From Sesamum alatum (lineage: Eukaryota; Streptophyta; Magnoliopsida; Lamiales; Pedaliaceae), in contig JACGWO010000007.1 in assembly GCA_034509735.1 (NCBI GenBank), positions 23,774,046 through 23,838,045 of the forward strand: a stretch of DNA of 64,000 bases, given 5' to 3'. Shown here piece after piece: positions 45,441 to 56,802 of the stretch (the first letter of the stretch is position 1; each line of letters starts with the position of its first letter). The notes beneath the pieces are model-generated. The model was not told the origin of the DNA and ran no database searches. It saw only the letters and a program-made list of their open reading frames with translations. Both the position numbers and the translations under genes were made by a program.

Positions 45441-47931
45441 CTAATTCTGCTTCATGGGTATTGGATACCGGGTGTGGTGCTCACATCTGCAATGATTTGC
45501 AGGCACTGCAAAGAAGCAGAAGGCTAACCAAGGATGAGATGATCCTGAGGCTAGGCGATGGCAAGGCCGTTGCTGCGGAGGCCGTAGGATCACTAGAGTT
45601 AGCCATTAGTAGTCATGTTAGGATTGTACTGAACGACTGTTTCTATGTACCTAGCATGATTAAACACACTGTTTCCATCCCGGTCCTTGATAAGGAGGGA
45701 TATGAATTTACCATCAATAAAAACGGTTTTTTTTCATTATCAAAGATGGTATTTCTCATTTGCTTGGTACATTGGTCAACGGTCTGTACATACTTCAACA
45801 GTCTAATTGGATTATGACTGCAGAAGACAAACGAAAACGTGATGATCATAATAACGCATAGATATGGCATGCGAGGTTAGGTCATATCTCTAAAGATAGG
45901 ATAAGAAAGTTGGTGGACTCAAAGAGTCTAGAAATAGACGATTTGGACAACCTACCGACCTGCGAATCCGGTCTAAAGGGAAAGATGACCAAGAAACCCT
46001 TTGTTGGACAAAGTACGCTAGCCAGTGGTCTGTTGGATTTGATCCATACAGATGTCTGTGGTCCACTAAATACTCAGGCTAGAAGTGGGTACTCGTACTT
46101 CATAACCTTTACCGATGATCACTCACGGTATGGTTATGTTTACCTGATGAGGTACAAGTCTGAAGCCTTTGGAAGGTTTAAGGAATACAGACTTGAAGTA
46201 GAGAACCAAACCGGTCGAAAGATCAAAGCCCTTCGGTCGGACGAGGTGGAGAGTATTTGAGTGGTGAGTTTACTGATTATCTAAAAGAGAATGGGATTCT
46301 CTCTCAGTGGACCCCTCCTGGAACACCGCAGCTTAATGGTGTGTGTCTAAAAGGAGGAATCGGACCTTGTTGGACATGGTCCGATCCATGATGAGTTTTA
46401 CCGAAAACCCCTTTCCTTCTGGGATACGCTCTTGAGACGGCGGCCAAAGTTTTGAACTTGGCGCCATCTAAAAGGGTATCCCAGACGCCATATGAGATAT
46501 GGCATGGCAAGCCTGCCTCCTACAAATACTTGAAAGTGTGGGGTTGCCCCGCATATGTCAAGAGATTAGTGGGAGATAAACTGGACTCGAGGTCTAGTTT
46601 ATGCAGGTTCATCGGCTATCCAAAAGAAACTGCGGGGTATTATTTCTATGATCCCTCCGAGCAAAAGGTTTTTGTCTCGCGAAACGTAGTGTTCTTGGAA
46701 AAAGGTCTTCCATCGGATAGTCGACGCGATGAGGTACTCCTTGAGGAATCAAGTGAGGTACCCCATGAGGCGGCAGTGACATCTGAGCCAGTGGTTCCCA
46801 CTGATATTGTTCCAGTCCTCCATAGGTCGGCCAGAGTATCCCATGCACCTGATAGGTATGGATTTCTTGGCCTGACCGGTCAGTTGGATAATGATCCAAC
46901 GACGTACGGAGAAGCGATGTCGGACATCGATTCGGACAAGTGGCTTGAGGCCATGAAATCCGAGATGGACTCGATGGGTACAAACAAGATTTGGACCCTA
47001 GCAGATCCACCAAAAGGGGTTAAACCCGAAGCTGGAACATACGTTTTGATGAAGTCATACGGGGATATGATTTCATCAAGAACGAGTCCGATCCTTGTGT
47101 ATACAAGAAGATCAGTGGGAGCTCAGTTGCGTTTCTGGTGCTTTACGTGGATGACATCTTGCTCATTGGGAATGATGCTAAGATGTTAGGTACCACTAAA
47201 GCTTGGTTGTCAACGCAATTCTCCATGAAGGATATGGGCGAGGCATCCTACATCCTTGGCATCAAGATCTACAGGGATAGATCTAAAAGGATGTTAGGAA
47301 TGGCCCAGTCCTCGTACATTGAGAAAGTCTTGAAGAGATTCAAGATGGAGAACTCAAAACGAGGATTCCTTCCAATGAGGCATGGAATTAAGTTATCCAA
47401 GAAGCAGTCTCCTAAGACTGATGAGGAGCTTAAACGGATGTTGGACATCCCCTATGCTTCAGCCGTAGGCAGCATACAGTATGTTGTTCAATGCACTAGA
47501 CCTGATGTGGCTTTCGCTTTGAGCGTAACAAGTCGATATCAGTCGTGTGCCGGGGAGGCACACTGGAGTGCAGTCAAGACTATCTTGAAGTACCTGAATA
47601 GGACTAAGGATATGTTCTTGATCTACGGCGGTGGAGAGTTGATACTGGAAGGCTATAGCGACGCTAGCTTCCAGTCGGATGACGATGATTCCAAGTCTCA
47701 GTATGGTTTTGTATTTAGACTAAATGGTGGCATGGTTACTTGGAAGAGTTCCAAGTAGGCTACCACGACGGACTCCACCATAGAGTTTTGAATACATAGC
47801 GGCTTTGGAAGCTGCTAAGGAGTGGTTTGGTTGATGAGCTACATCCAAGGGTTGGATGTAGTACCTAGCATTGCTAAGCCTGTAATTATCTTTTATGATA
47901 ACAACGGGGCGATAGCGCTAGCAAAGGATCC
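45441..47931 (+). pseudogene. pol: G pol relic with RT core deletion
   Basis: Protease in the frame 45245-45817 (SWVLDTGCGAHIC). Pre-integrase and integrase in 45910-46260 (the finger Cys altered, CESGLKGKM; LIHTDVCGPL) and 46452 onward (PYEIWHGKPASYKYLKVWGC). At about 47027 PPKGVKP joins AGTYVLMKSYGDM, leaving out the RT core. RT resumes at 47138-47758 (LYVDDILLIGND, IPYASAVGSIQY, GYSDASFQSDDD), and RNase H ends at about 47931 (FYDNNGAIALAKD), where the sequence changes to LTR H. Confidence 0.9.
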
Positions 47932-49148
47932 AACGTCTCAACATCTCAACTTTCCATATTTAATCAAAAATCCAATTTACCGATTAAACGAGAGCCCGAT
48001 ACAAGATCGGCCTGTCCATCCAATGGACTTTCCCTTAAGTTATCCAATTACTTATTTATCCTTCGAGATTGGCTCCAAGTTAATCTTTTAACCTCCTCGG
48101 TGATTTGTGTGTGACCCTTTAGGTTCACCCTCAGCTAGACTTGGGCCCGTGTCCCACAAGGATCCGTTACCATGGGTGGCCGCCTAGCAACGGTCCATGG
48201 CACTAGAGACTAGGTGAATTGGCGTGAACATTTAGGCACCGATTCCGTACGGGTACGGTCCTTCCGTCTACCGTCTCCCGACCTTAGTCTAGGGTATGGA
48301 AGTGGGCGTCAGTTCCCATCCTTGACTAGGCATCTATGCTTAATACTCAAGACTATGCATGCTTCATTGCGTCGACACAGGAAACCATTCCCTGTTCGAC
48401 CAACCACTGTGGCCACAGCTTTAAATAGCACGAACATGTCTCCGAGTGCATAGGAAATACCTCTGTCACATACTGACAGGGGACGGATCCTCTTCTTGGA
48501 ATCCACCGTCCTCGCTACACATTCCGACTGCACTGGACAAGGCTTATGATGATCATCTTACAGAATGATCACCTTCGCCAGATCCAAGATACAGCCATCC
48601 TGTGCATGCGATTGCCATGATCCCTCAAGTCTGAGGACTACTCCCGTACTATCGGAACCGGGGAAATCCAATCATACCGACCAATCCTCCAAGGCTTCCA
48701 TATGATGATCCCCGTGAGTTAGTCCAGTCGGCTCGATCCCAGTCGACCAACCCATCAAGATCGTGTAGGCGTCCCACGCCTGTCGCCGATGAAACACAGC
48801 ACTCATCCAATGAACACGACTCTTGATGCAAGTCTCAATAGGACTCTCGATGCCCTGTCTCGAGGTCCTTGACTTGGAACGTTTCAGACCCAACTCTAAA
48901 TCAGTTGGTTCATGACCAGCATCCAATGCGTGGCCCAACTTCATGAGTTGTTAACCATGGTCTGTGGGCTTTGTTGCAATATAAGTAAAACGCCATTTTA
49001 ACAAATGTGAAATGAGCGCAACAAAGTAAGCACCAAAAGTGACGAATACTCATTTTATTCATCACATAATAATATTACATTTACATCGAGTTGTATAATA
49101 TGTTACAAATCGCCAAACCTATTGGCTTTCTGGTCACCTATTCTAACA
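47932..49148 (-). repeat. H: C-type LTR, first ~1.2 kb only
   Basis: Minus-strand LTR from TGTTAGAATAGG at 49148 back to the phrase CCAACGTCTCAACATCTC, where it joins G's RNase H sequence. It holds the core block (about 48170-48215) and the U3 frame (48533-48309). It lacks the promoter, R and U5. Its outer end abuts D-type LTR I, so it was probably inserted there. Confidence 0.85.
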
Positions 49149-50012
49149 ATTAGATTTATTAGAAATTAATTTAATGGGCTTGGAATAAATATTTATATTT
49201 GATATATTTATTTATTGCCTTTAGGATTATTTAAATGAGATTTAAATATTTCATTAAATTAATCAACGGTTGAGATTAAAGAGAGGAATTGATGGCTAGG
49301 ATTGGTTCGACTAAGAAGCTAGCAATTGACTAGGATTTGACTAGGTCAAATCCCATTCAAGAAGGAGTCTTCAATGTGTAGGAATTAGAAGAGGAATAGG
49401 ATTCCTCCTCTATAAATATTCCTAAGTGTCCTCATTAGAAAGGATGATGAAATCTTGAAGCACACACACTACACACACTCGGCCCTCTCTCCCTCTCTCT
49501 CTCGGCCAACTCTCTCTCCCTCTCTTCCAAGAAATATTTCCTTGTTCTTTTGTTCTACAATTGAACATCAAGGAGGATTGATCTCGTTAATCAATAATGT
49601 TTGATCGATCCATCCTCTCCAAATATAATATACACTTGTTCTATCGCTAGCACGAGGAGTAAGGTACGTGGACGGATTGCGTCTACAAATTAGAGGGTCT
49701 CCCGTTCGAGATCTTGGAGCAAAACGGGGAACAACGCGAGTACCGATTTAAAGACGAAAATGACAATCGGTAGGTTCCGATTTACAATTTTCGTCCATCT
49801 TTACTTTAAACCCTATGGCCTCCATGATTGTTTCATATGCCTTTATTATTCATGAGATACACCAAACGCCCGGGAGTTTCAAGGGAACACCCCTTGAACG
49901 TGTTTATTTTATATTATAAATGCATGTTTAAATTCTTACAAATTTTAATTATACCGCGCTTCTGCATTCGCGCTTCTCCCGGGACGATCCACACGCCTAT
50001 CCCCAAGCTTCC
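49149..50012 (+). repeat. I: D-type LTR, 3' part
   Basis: Begins at ATTAGATTTATTAGAAATT, matching L from about 28794, and runs to CCCAAGCTTCCA at 50012. TATA at 49411, and CT-rich tract at about 49480-49525. It interrupts the integrase of element J. No primer site follows, so this is an LTR inserted in J whose 5' part was replaced by H. Confidence 0.8.
49411..49418 (+). promoter_or_regulatory. TATA box of LTR I
   Basis: TATAAATA after GGATTCCTCCTC, the same context as in LTRs A and L. Confidence 0.6.
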
Positions 50013-51076
50013 AATGTGTAGGTACAACTTCTTCGGCGTAGTATCCCATGGTTCTGTAGTAAGGTTTGGCATGGCTGCCTCAAGTATTCAAGTCCATTAT
50101 CTGATCTGAGAATTTTTACTTTGGTAATGTATTGAGTTTCAACTTTGGCTAAGAAGGAGGATATTATTTGTGGTGTTTGAGACTTGTGATGCATAACGAA
50201 TGTCCAGGTAACACTTGTGTAATCATCTACTATTGTAAGGACATAGTGACAACCTGAAAGGGAAGGTTGCTTGTAGGGGCCCCAAATGCCAACATGAATC
50301 AATTCAAAGGGATGTTGGGTATGTGACTCACTTAAAGGAAAAGGCACTCTAGGCTGCTTTGCCGAAGGACACATAGAACATGGTGTGGATTTATTTTCAC
50401 TAGAATCACATAGTACCGGGATATCTTCATTATAATAGATGAATTGTGACCCAACCTTTTGTGCCACAGGGAATACCTATCAGAACTAGAAGAGTGACAA
50501 GTACTAGCTATAGCAGCAGAACACTTGGTCGTATAGAGGGAGAGAAAAGAGTCTCTGTCCAGGAGGTAGAGCTTGCCTAGTTGTTTCGCTATGGCCAAAA
50601 CTTGCTTAGTCTTCAGATCCTGCAACAAGCAACAAGAGGTGAGAACTGTGAACGCAACAGAGAGTGAGCTGCACAATTTGGAAACAGAAAGAAAATTATG
50701 TTTGAAGCTAAGCACATAAAGAACGTTAGAAAATGTAAGATTTTTAGAAAGGTGGATGTCTCCACACTGTGTGGCATATGTTTTGTTATTATCTGGAAGG
50801 TGAATAGTAGCAGAAGTTTTTAAGGGGTAAGAGTTTGTGGAATAATCTTTCATCACCACTCATGTGGTTCGTGGCCCCTATGTCCACGATCCAGGAACTA
50901 GAGCCATAACTAGCTCCACCAATCTTCCCCTTACTCATACCTGCCATTTCATCCAACTGAGCAAAGTGAACATTCACTAGGTCTACTTGAGGTTCATCTT
51001 CTTTCCTTTGCATAAGTCCTAGTGCATCCAGTAACTCTGAGAGTATATTACCTCCCACCGCATCATTTCTATCCAT
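50013..51076 (-). pseudogene. pol: J protease and integrase relic
   Basis: The frame 51076-50789 carries the protease region SSSWIVDIGATNHMSG, with DTG changed to DIG. The frame 50859-50332 carries the stretch VLYVLSFKHNFLSVSKL and the pre-integrase LWHKRLGH. The frame 50467-50013 carries the finger Cys pair (CSMCPSAKQPRVPFPLS), the integrase start (IHVGIWGPY, the catalytic HVD changed to HVG), TIVDDYTSVTWTFVM and LRSDNGLEYL. It is cut at SCTYT by LTR I. Changes at catalytic Asp residues and several shifts make it inactive. Confidence 0.85.
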
Positions 51077-52038
51077 TTGTACCTATTCTCCATCATTCAC
51101 AACATAGGCACTACCAGCATTACCAGTTTTCTTCCGTTGCTCAATAAAATCTTTATACCAGTCTGGCACACCAAACATTTTAAAACAAGTGTGTTTGCTA
51201 TGCCAAGGCTTCTTATAGTTTTGACACACCAAATGTCTTTTATCAACAAGTCCGTTCTTCTTGATATAGCTCCTAGGACCTGGATCCTTGCATTGATCAA
51301 AGGTTCCCCCCTGCATAGCAAAATTCCCCCCAACATCTGCATACTCTGAATTCACTTGTCTCTGCCTTTCTACACGCAACACCATCGCATAAGCCTTGTT
51401 AACATTTGGAAGAGGCTCCACAACCAATATTTGGTCCCTTAGAGCATATGAGTCATTTAGCCCATGAGGAATTGGATCATTTGACTTGCATCATTCTGCT
51501 CTGCCTTAGTTTTGTTGCAACCACATATACACAAACCACAGGAACACATTGCTGGTGGCATCAAGCACACCAGTTCATCCCAAAGCTGCTTCAACGCAGT
51601 GTAATAAGCAGTCACTAGCATACCACCCTGTGACATAGACGAAATCTTGCATTGGATCTTATATAACAGAGGACCATCGCAAGTTCCATAACGTGACTCC
51701 AACTCCATCCATAAAGCTCGAGATGAGCTGGCGTACAGATACACATTCACTATATCCTTGGATATAGTACTCAATATCTGGGTTTGTATCGCACAATATG
51801 TGATCCTCCATTATTTGAGATCCGGAGAGTCTGCAGCTGGCTTCGCACAGGTGTTGTCAATGAAGACAAGCTTATCTCGTCCTTCAAGTGTGATACCCAC
51901 AGATCTGCTCCATGACATCCAGTTGCCACCATTCAATGGAGTAGAAATCATAGTCATTCCTGGCAATTCCAGAGTCAGAATCCTCATATTCAAAACTTCA
52001 TTTCCTGCTCCGCCGGTAGAAGTCACATTCGCCGACAT
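51077..52038 (-). pseudogene. gag: J gag relic
   Basis: Copia Gag of the UBN2 type in three frames. 52038-51811 reads the N-terminus (LNGGNWMSWSRSVGITLEGR). 51774-51457 reads the core (ALWMELESRYGTCDGPLLYK, TAYYTALKQLWDELVCL). 51427-51083 reads the C-terminus with a decayed knuckle (CQNYKKPWHSKHTCFK, second Cys replaced by Tyr) and GVPDWYKDF. It would form the element particle. Frameshifts disrupt it. Confidence 0.85.
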
Positions 52039-52139
52039 CGCACTAGATGAACTCGCCCATCAACACAGTAAATCAACTCTATTTACTCAATGTACGAACG
52101 CAATCTTACTCCCGGTATGCAGAGACCATCAACCTGATA

Positions 52140-52151
52140 GCTCTGATATAA
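52140..52151 (-). other. J primer-binding site
   Basis: The minus strand reads TTATATCAGAGC directly after the LTR end, two changes from TGGTATCAGAGC. Confidence 0.7.
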
Positions 52152-52441
52152 TGTGAAATTCAGGAAAACAAACCACAGAGAAAGCGAAAGCAAGCAAAGC
52201 CATAGAATCTAGAGAGAAAACTCATCGCAAAGTGTATATTCATAGAATGAATAGGTGCTGCTGAAATTCTCCTTAAGTACTATAAAATTAGGCGGGAAAA
52301 TGTGACCGCCCAACAACTTCCCAACTAACAAACAAAAGCGTGTAAACCAAAAACATAATATGTACAATAGCGTTATTTACAACTGCAAGTGAGACTCTGG
52401 ACAGGAATGGTGAAAAATAACTTGGAGCTGCTATTGTAACA
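52152..52441 (-). repeat. J 5' LTR
   Basis: 290 bp. The minus strand begins TGTTACAATAGCAGC at 52441 and ends GAATTTCACA at 52152. The next five bases outside are CTTCA (52442-52446). The opposite repeat is not in the window. Confidence 0.8.
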
Positions 52442-53050
52442 CTTCAACAGAGGTCACCGATATGATTGCCAGTTGAGTGTATCTCTTTGTTTCCAATACT
52501 TCTCTTTATAGTCCAACAATTTACTATTATGCAATCTAGTATTATAATATTCATGAAGGAGTAGGGTATCAATTGGGTTAATACTTATTAGCTGATTAAT
52601 AATATCTCATTGTTCAACAACCGAGGTGATTTGGTTGTCAATATTACCTATACTGTATTTTTTTTTTCAGAACCAAGTTTTTTAATAAAATCAAAATAAT
52701 ATATTCTAAAACTAAAATCATTCCTAAACTGAAGGTCTAATTTCCACTATTTGTTCACAATAATATGAAATTCTTGGTATCTAAACAACATGTTTCATAT
52801 CTAAAAGGTTTATAATTCTTTCTATGTACAGGAGATGCATTGTAAGATGGGTGAGTGATCAGAGGTGCTAGAGCAAGGTGTGTAACAGAGGCATCCAGAA
52901 ATGAATTACACCAATTTATATTTGCTAAAAGCTTTGTCTAGCATTTCACATATGAAATGTTTTTCATACTGTCTGTCAGGTAAATTTGTGGTTTAAAAAT
53001 TCAATATTAACCATGTTACATAACTCATGCAAGTTTTAAATTTTAACATT
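52442..53050. other. Unassigned AT-rich spacer
   Basis: No coding frame and no clear repeat. A run of T at about 52659-52669 is followed by AT-rich sequence. It may include decayed LINE 3' sequence, since the LINE on its right points this way, but I cannot show it. Confidence 0.4.
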
Positions 53051-54002
53051 TTTAATAGTAGGAAATTGCCACCAATTTTGCATTCGGTGAAAGGATACAA
53101 TTGAAACCACCCAGAATAAGCCATATATTATCTAGGAACTTTGACGATTGAGTAAGTTTGGACCATACCACATGTTGCAATCCAACTTGTGGGTGATTAT
53201 AGATGGATAACATGAAGAAAGGTTCGTCCCCATTCTTGTGCTCCACCTCCACATGCACAACTCTTGACGCCACATGGATTTGACACACTTGCATTTTAGC
53301 TCCAATCCAAAGAATCCACATACCTCCAACATAGGAAGGAAATAACAATTGAATCTGTAAAAGGCAAATGCTGAATAATAGGATTAGCACTGCCATCATG
53401 AAGTCTTATATCCAAAATAATAAATATATTAGGGTTTGCTCAATGAGCAAGATCTTTAGCAGCCGATAGAAACTCCTGGGGACCAGCCCCTTTACAATTC
53501 CAACTTAGATCCGCATGGAGTGAGGTAAGTTCATCAAAGTTGACCGCGAGGAATGTGCCTGGTTGGCTCCGTGTGTGGTCAGATGGTCGTTTGGTAGGTG
53601 ACATTACATCAAGAAGGCCTCTAGATCTCTGTCCAAAGGGTGGACATACTGTTTGATCTAGGCTTCCTTTAACTGAGCAAAATGCCTCACTTTTTCCTAT
53701 GTGAGTTCCATGACCAAATTTTGGGGGGAGGGGGTGCAGGGGCATAGGAAAAGATGAGAGATCATAAGAAATGGTTAGAGAAGAAATTCATTTGATTCTT
53801 GTAGCCAGGGTAGGGGTGATAGACTGTTGTTGGTTTGGTTTTCAGTTTGGGTTGCATGTGGGATTTGTTGGGGTGGATTGGAAGAAGAAGGGTTTTAGTG
53901 GTGGGTTGTGGGATACCTTCTTACAAGCTGTCATGGTGGTGGGGAGGGGTATGGTAGGTTCTAGGATAGGGCTGGTGGGTTCATTTGGGGGTTCGTGGTG
54001 AA
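53051..54002 (-). pseudogene. L1-type LINE relic, endonuclease start
   Basis: Minus-strand non-LTR retrotransposon fragment. The frame 53745-53440 ends in LSWNCKGAGPQEFLSAAKDL, the typical start of the plant L1 endonuclease (SWNCRGxG). After a shift the frame 53399-53052 reads SIYNHPQVGLQHVVWSKL and WLILGGFNCILSPNAK, the block usually read as GDFN, with the catalytic Asp replaced by Gly. Upstream of 53745 is Pro-rich sequence, possibly the preceding ORF. The reverse transcriptase is not present. Confidence 0.75.
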
Positions 54003-54007
54003 GATGA
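54003..54007. repeat. Left target repeat of K (GATGA)
   Basis: GATGA immediately left of K's leader. It matches GATGA at 56803-56807 immediately right of K's LTR. Confidence 0.6.
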
Positions 54008-54563
54008 GTTAATCCCAAATTAATTAAGCAAATTTAATTCAAGGAATAATCCAATTATCCCAAAATCAAAAAATGCAAAATTAACATATTTTCAGAATAT
54101 TGTGTAGAAAATACAGAAAATCGAATTTTCCGAAAAAAGTCGAAAAACGACACAAAACGGCCCAGCCGTTTGTGCTGGCCGGCCGGCAGCGCGCACAGGG
54201 CAGCGCGCGCGCTCGCGCAGGCAGCAAGCCTGCGCGCCCTGCGCGCGCGCGCGCTGGCCCTCGGCCAGCAGCGGCCGGCTGCGCACTGCGCGCGGCCACT
54301 GCCGGCCCGACCAAATTTTTTTTTTTTTTTTTTGTGTTTTTCAAAACTGTTTCAGCACAATAACATTAATATTATTCTGAAAATAAGCATGCAATTTTAG
54401 ATCCAATCTAACAAAATTAAGCATGCCAAAAGTCCATTAAAATCCAAACAATTGAATCATCATATTATTCATATATTTATGTAATCTAACATGCCAATAA
54501 AGCTATTTAAAAGCAAGTAGATCATGCCAAACACATAGATCTATGCCCCTTACATCGAACCGG
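54008..54563 (-). other. K partial leader
   Basis: AT-rich leader with GC-rich island (about 54171-54308), AACGGC..GCCGTT box (54156-54170) and a long T run on the plus strand (about 54317-54334). It ends in GGGATTAAC (sense) where other copies continue GGGATTAATACATG. Confidence 0.75.
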
Positions 54564-54575
54564 GCTCTGATACCA
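54564..54575 (-). other. K primer-binding site
   Basis: The minus strand reads a perfect TGGTATCAGAGC two bases after the LTR end. Confidence 0.9.
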
Positions 54576-54577
54576 CT

Positions 54578-56802
54578 TGAAGGACAAGCGGATCCGCCCG
54601 GGAGCGCGAGCGGAAGCGAGAAAGGCGAGAAAGTGCGTAAATTTAAATCAAATTCAAAATACGCGAATCCCAAGGGGTGTACCCTTGGGTGCTCAACCGG
54701 GCGTTCGATGTAGGATGTGTAAATATTAAAACATATATTTAAACACATAGGACATAGATATACAAATGAAATCAATCAAAGCGTAATAAACCGTTACCTT
54801 TGATTGTTTAGCGTATGCTCCCGGCTACTAGCGTTGTTCCTTCTCCGGAATGCTCACGAAATCCAAACGTATGGATTCTCCAAAGGTGATCCACACCACA
54901 CCGGAAGAAACACACGTTCTTCTTGCTAGAAAAGAACGGGTTTAGGAAGGAATCGGTTTAAGAGAATAACACTATGAATTAGTGTTCTCTTAAACTTACT
55001 TTGTTCTTCTTCTTGATTCAAAATCAAGTGAAGAACACAAGTGTAAAAGAGGGAGGGAGCACGAAATTTTGAGAGAGAGGAGAGGATTTTTGTCTTCTCT
55101 TTTTCCTAGAAAAAGATGAATAATGAATCACTTATGCTTGGTGTTGTATATTCTCATATATATACATAGTTAATGTGATTATTGAAATGTGTCTAGGTTC
55201 ATCCAAGGATGTCTAGATTCATTCCAATCAATCACCATCAATTCTTCAATCAAGCCTACCAAAATTTATGGTATGATCAAATCATACCAAAAGGGAAGAG
55301 CTTGATTGGAGTTGATTTGTCTCTTTCCAAAAGAGATAAGTCAACATACCACCTAGCATGAAACATGGCTGATTTTGCTTCCTCCAAGGGAGCGTGTCGG
55401 CCATGTTTAATTAAGGGAAGAAGTCCAACTTCTTCCTATTCCAAATTAGGAATTATTTCTCCTCTCGGGTATAATTTAACGGACCGGGTTTTATCGTAAT
55501 CCAATTACGATGAATCCAACATTAAATCCAATTTAATGTCCATTTAAATTATTCCTGTTGATCTTTTAATCCAATTAAAAGATCCAACGTCTCAACATCT
55601 CAACTTTCCATATTTAATCGAAAATCTAATTTACCGATTAAATGAAAGCCCGATACAATATCGGCCCGTCCATCCAATGGACTTTCCCTTAAGTAATCCA
55701 ATTACTTATTTTATCCTTCGAGATTGACTCCAAGTCGATCTCTCAACCTCCTCGGTGATTTGTGTGTGACCCTTTAGGTTCACCCTCAGCTAGACTTGGG
55801 CCCGTGTCCCACAAGGGCCCGTTACCATGGGTGGCCGTCTAGCAACGGTCCATGGCACTAGAGACTAGGTGAATTGGCGTGAACATTTAGGCGCCGATTC
55901 CGTACGGGTACGATCCTTCCGTCTACCGTCTCCCGGCCTTAGTCTAGGGTATAGAATTGGGCGTCGGTTCCCATCCTTGACTAGGCATCTATGCTTAATA
56001 CTCGAGACCACGTATGCTTCATTGCGTCGACACAGGAAACCATTCCCTGTTCGACCAACCACTGTGACCACAGCTTCAAACAGCATGAACGTGTCTCCGA
56101 GTGCATAGGAGATACCTCTGTCACATACTGACAGGGGACGGATCCTCTTCTTGGAATCCACCGTCCTCGCTACACATTCTGACTGCACTGGACAAGGCTT
56201 ATAATGATCATCTTACAGAATGATCACCTCTCGCCAGATCCAAGATACAGCCGTCCTGTGCACGTGACTGCCATGATTCCTCAAGTTTGAGGATTACTCC
56301 CGTACTATCGGAACCGGGGAATCCAATCATACCGACCAAGCCTCCATGGCTTCCATATGATGATCCCCGCGAGTCAGTCCAGTCGGCTCGACCCTAGTCG
56401 ACCAACCCATCAAGATCGTGTAGGCGTCCCACGCCTGTCGCCGATGAAACACGGCACTCATCTAATGAACACGACTCTTGACGCAAGTCTCAATAGGACT
56501 CTTGATGCCCTGTCTCGAGGTCCTCGACTTGGAACGTTTCAGACCTAACTCTTAATCAGTTGGTTTCATGACCACCACCCAATGCGTGGCCCAACTGCAC
56601 GAGTTGTTATCCATGGTCTGTGGGCTTTGTTGCGATATAAGTTAAACACCATTTTAACAAATGTAAGATGAGCGCAACAAAGAAGGTACCATTGGTGACG
56701 AATACTCATCTTACATCACATAATAATATTACATTCACATCAAGTTGTCGGATAGGTTACAAATTGCCAAACCTATTGGCTTTCTGGTCACCTATTCCAA
56801 CA
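54578..56802 (-). repeat. K 5' LTR (C-type)
   Basis: TGTTGGAATAGG (minus strand, 56802) to TCCTTCA (54578), 2225 bp and uninterrupted. Core block at about 55825-55870, TATA region at about 55166-55157, CT-rich tract at about 55060-55100. Confidence 0.9.
55865..56188 (-). other. Recurring U3 open frame in K's LTR
   Basis: 107 codons starting MQSECVARTVDSKKRIRPLS, the same frame as at 18071-18394 in LTR B. The overlapping antisense frame (55869-56108, MNWREHLGADSVR) is also open. No recognised domain or signal. Confidence 0.3.

Larger units (their letters stand above)
40520..47931 (+). mobile_element. G: Ty1/copia element, RT core deleted, 3' end lost
   Basis: Plus-strand element inserted in F's leader. 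It has a complete 5' LTR (2227 bp), intact primer site, full leader, gag, protease, integrase, RT with a core deletion, and RNase H, and then breaks at 47931 into an inverted LTR piece (H). The LTR and leader look younger than the coding part of most neighbours: the primer site is unmutated. Confidence 0.9.
50013..52441 (-). mobile_element. J: Ale/Retrofit-like copia element, 5' half
   Basis: Minus-strand copia of a different lineage. It has a short LTR (290 bp), primer site, gag, protease, pre-integrase and integrase up to 50013, where LTR I cuts in. RT and RNase H are not in the window. The short LTR and the integrase phrase ELIHVGIWGPYKQPSLSG fit the Ale/Retrofit lineage from memory. Confidence 0.85.
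54008..56802 (-). mobile_element. K: long-LTR copia fragment, LTR plus partial leader
   Basis: Minus-strand piece with a full C-type LTR (56802-54578), primer site, and about 555 bases of leader that stop at 54008. No gag or pol. It is flanked by GATGA on both sides as if inserted in this shortened form. It is very close to G in LTR start, the added GAGATGTTGAGACG phrase, the CT tract and the GC island. Confidence 0.85.

Noticed and set aside
46970..47060. RT-core loss in G as a splicing event
   Set aside because: The join does not fall at a GT donor and AG acceptor pair when compared with F and E. Short shared CCC or CCCG explains it better.
53771..54001. Plus-strand 76-codon frame
   Set aside because: It lies antisense to the LINE relic, is low in complexity (Gly, Val, Trp from GGG and TGG runs) and has no start context or homologue I know.
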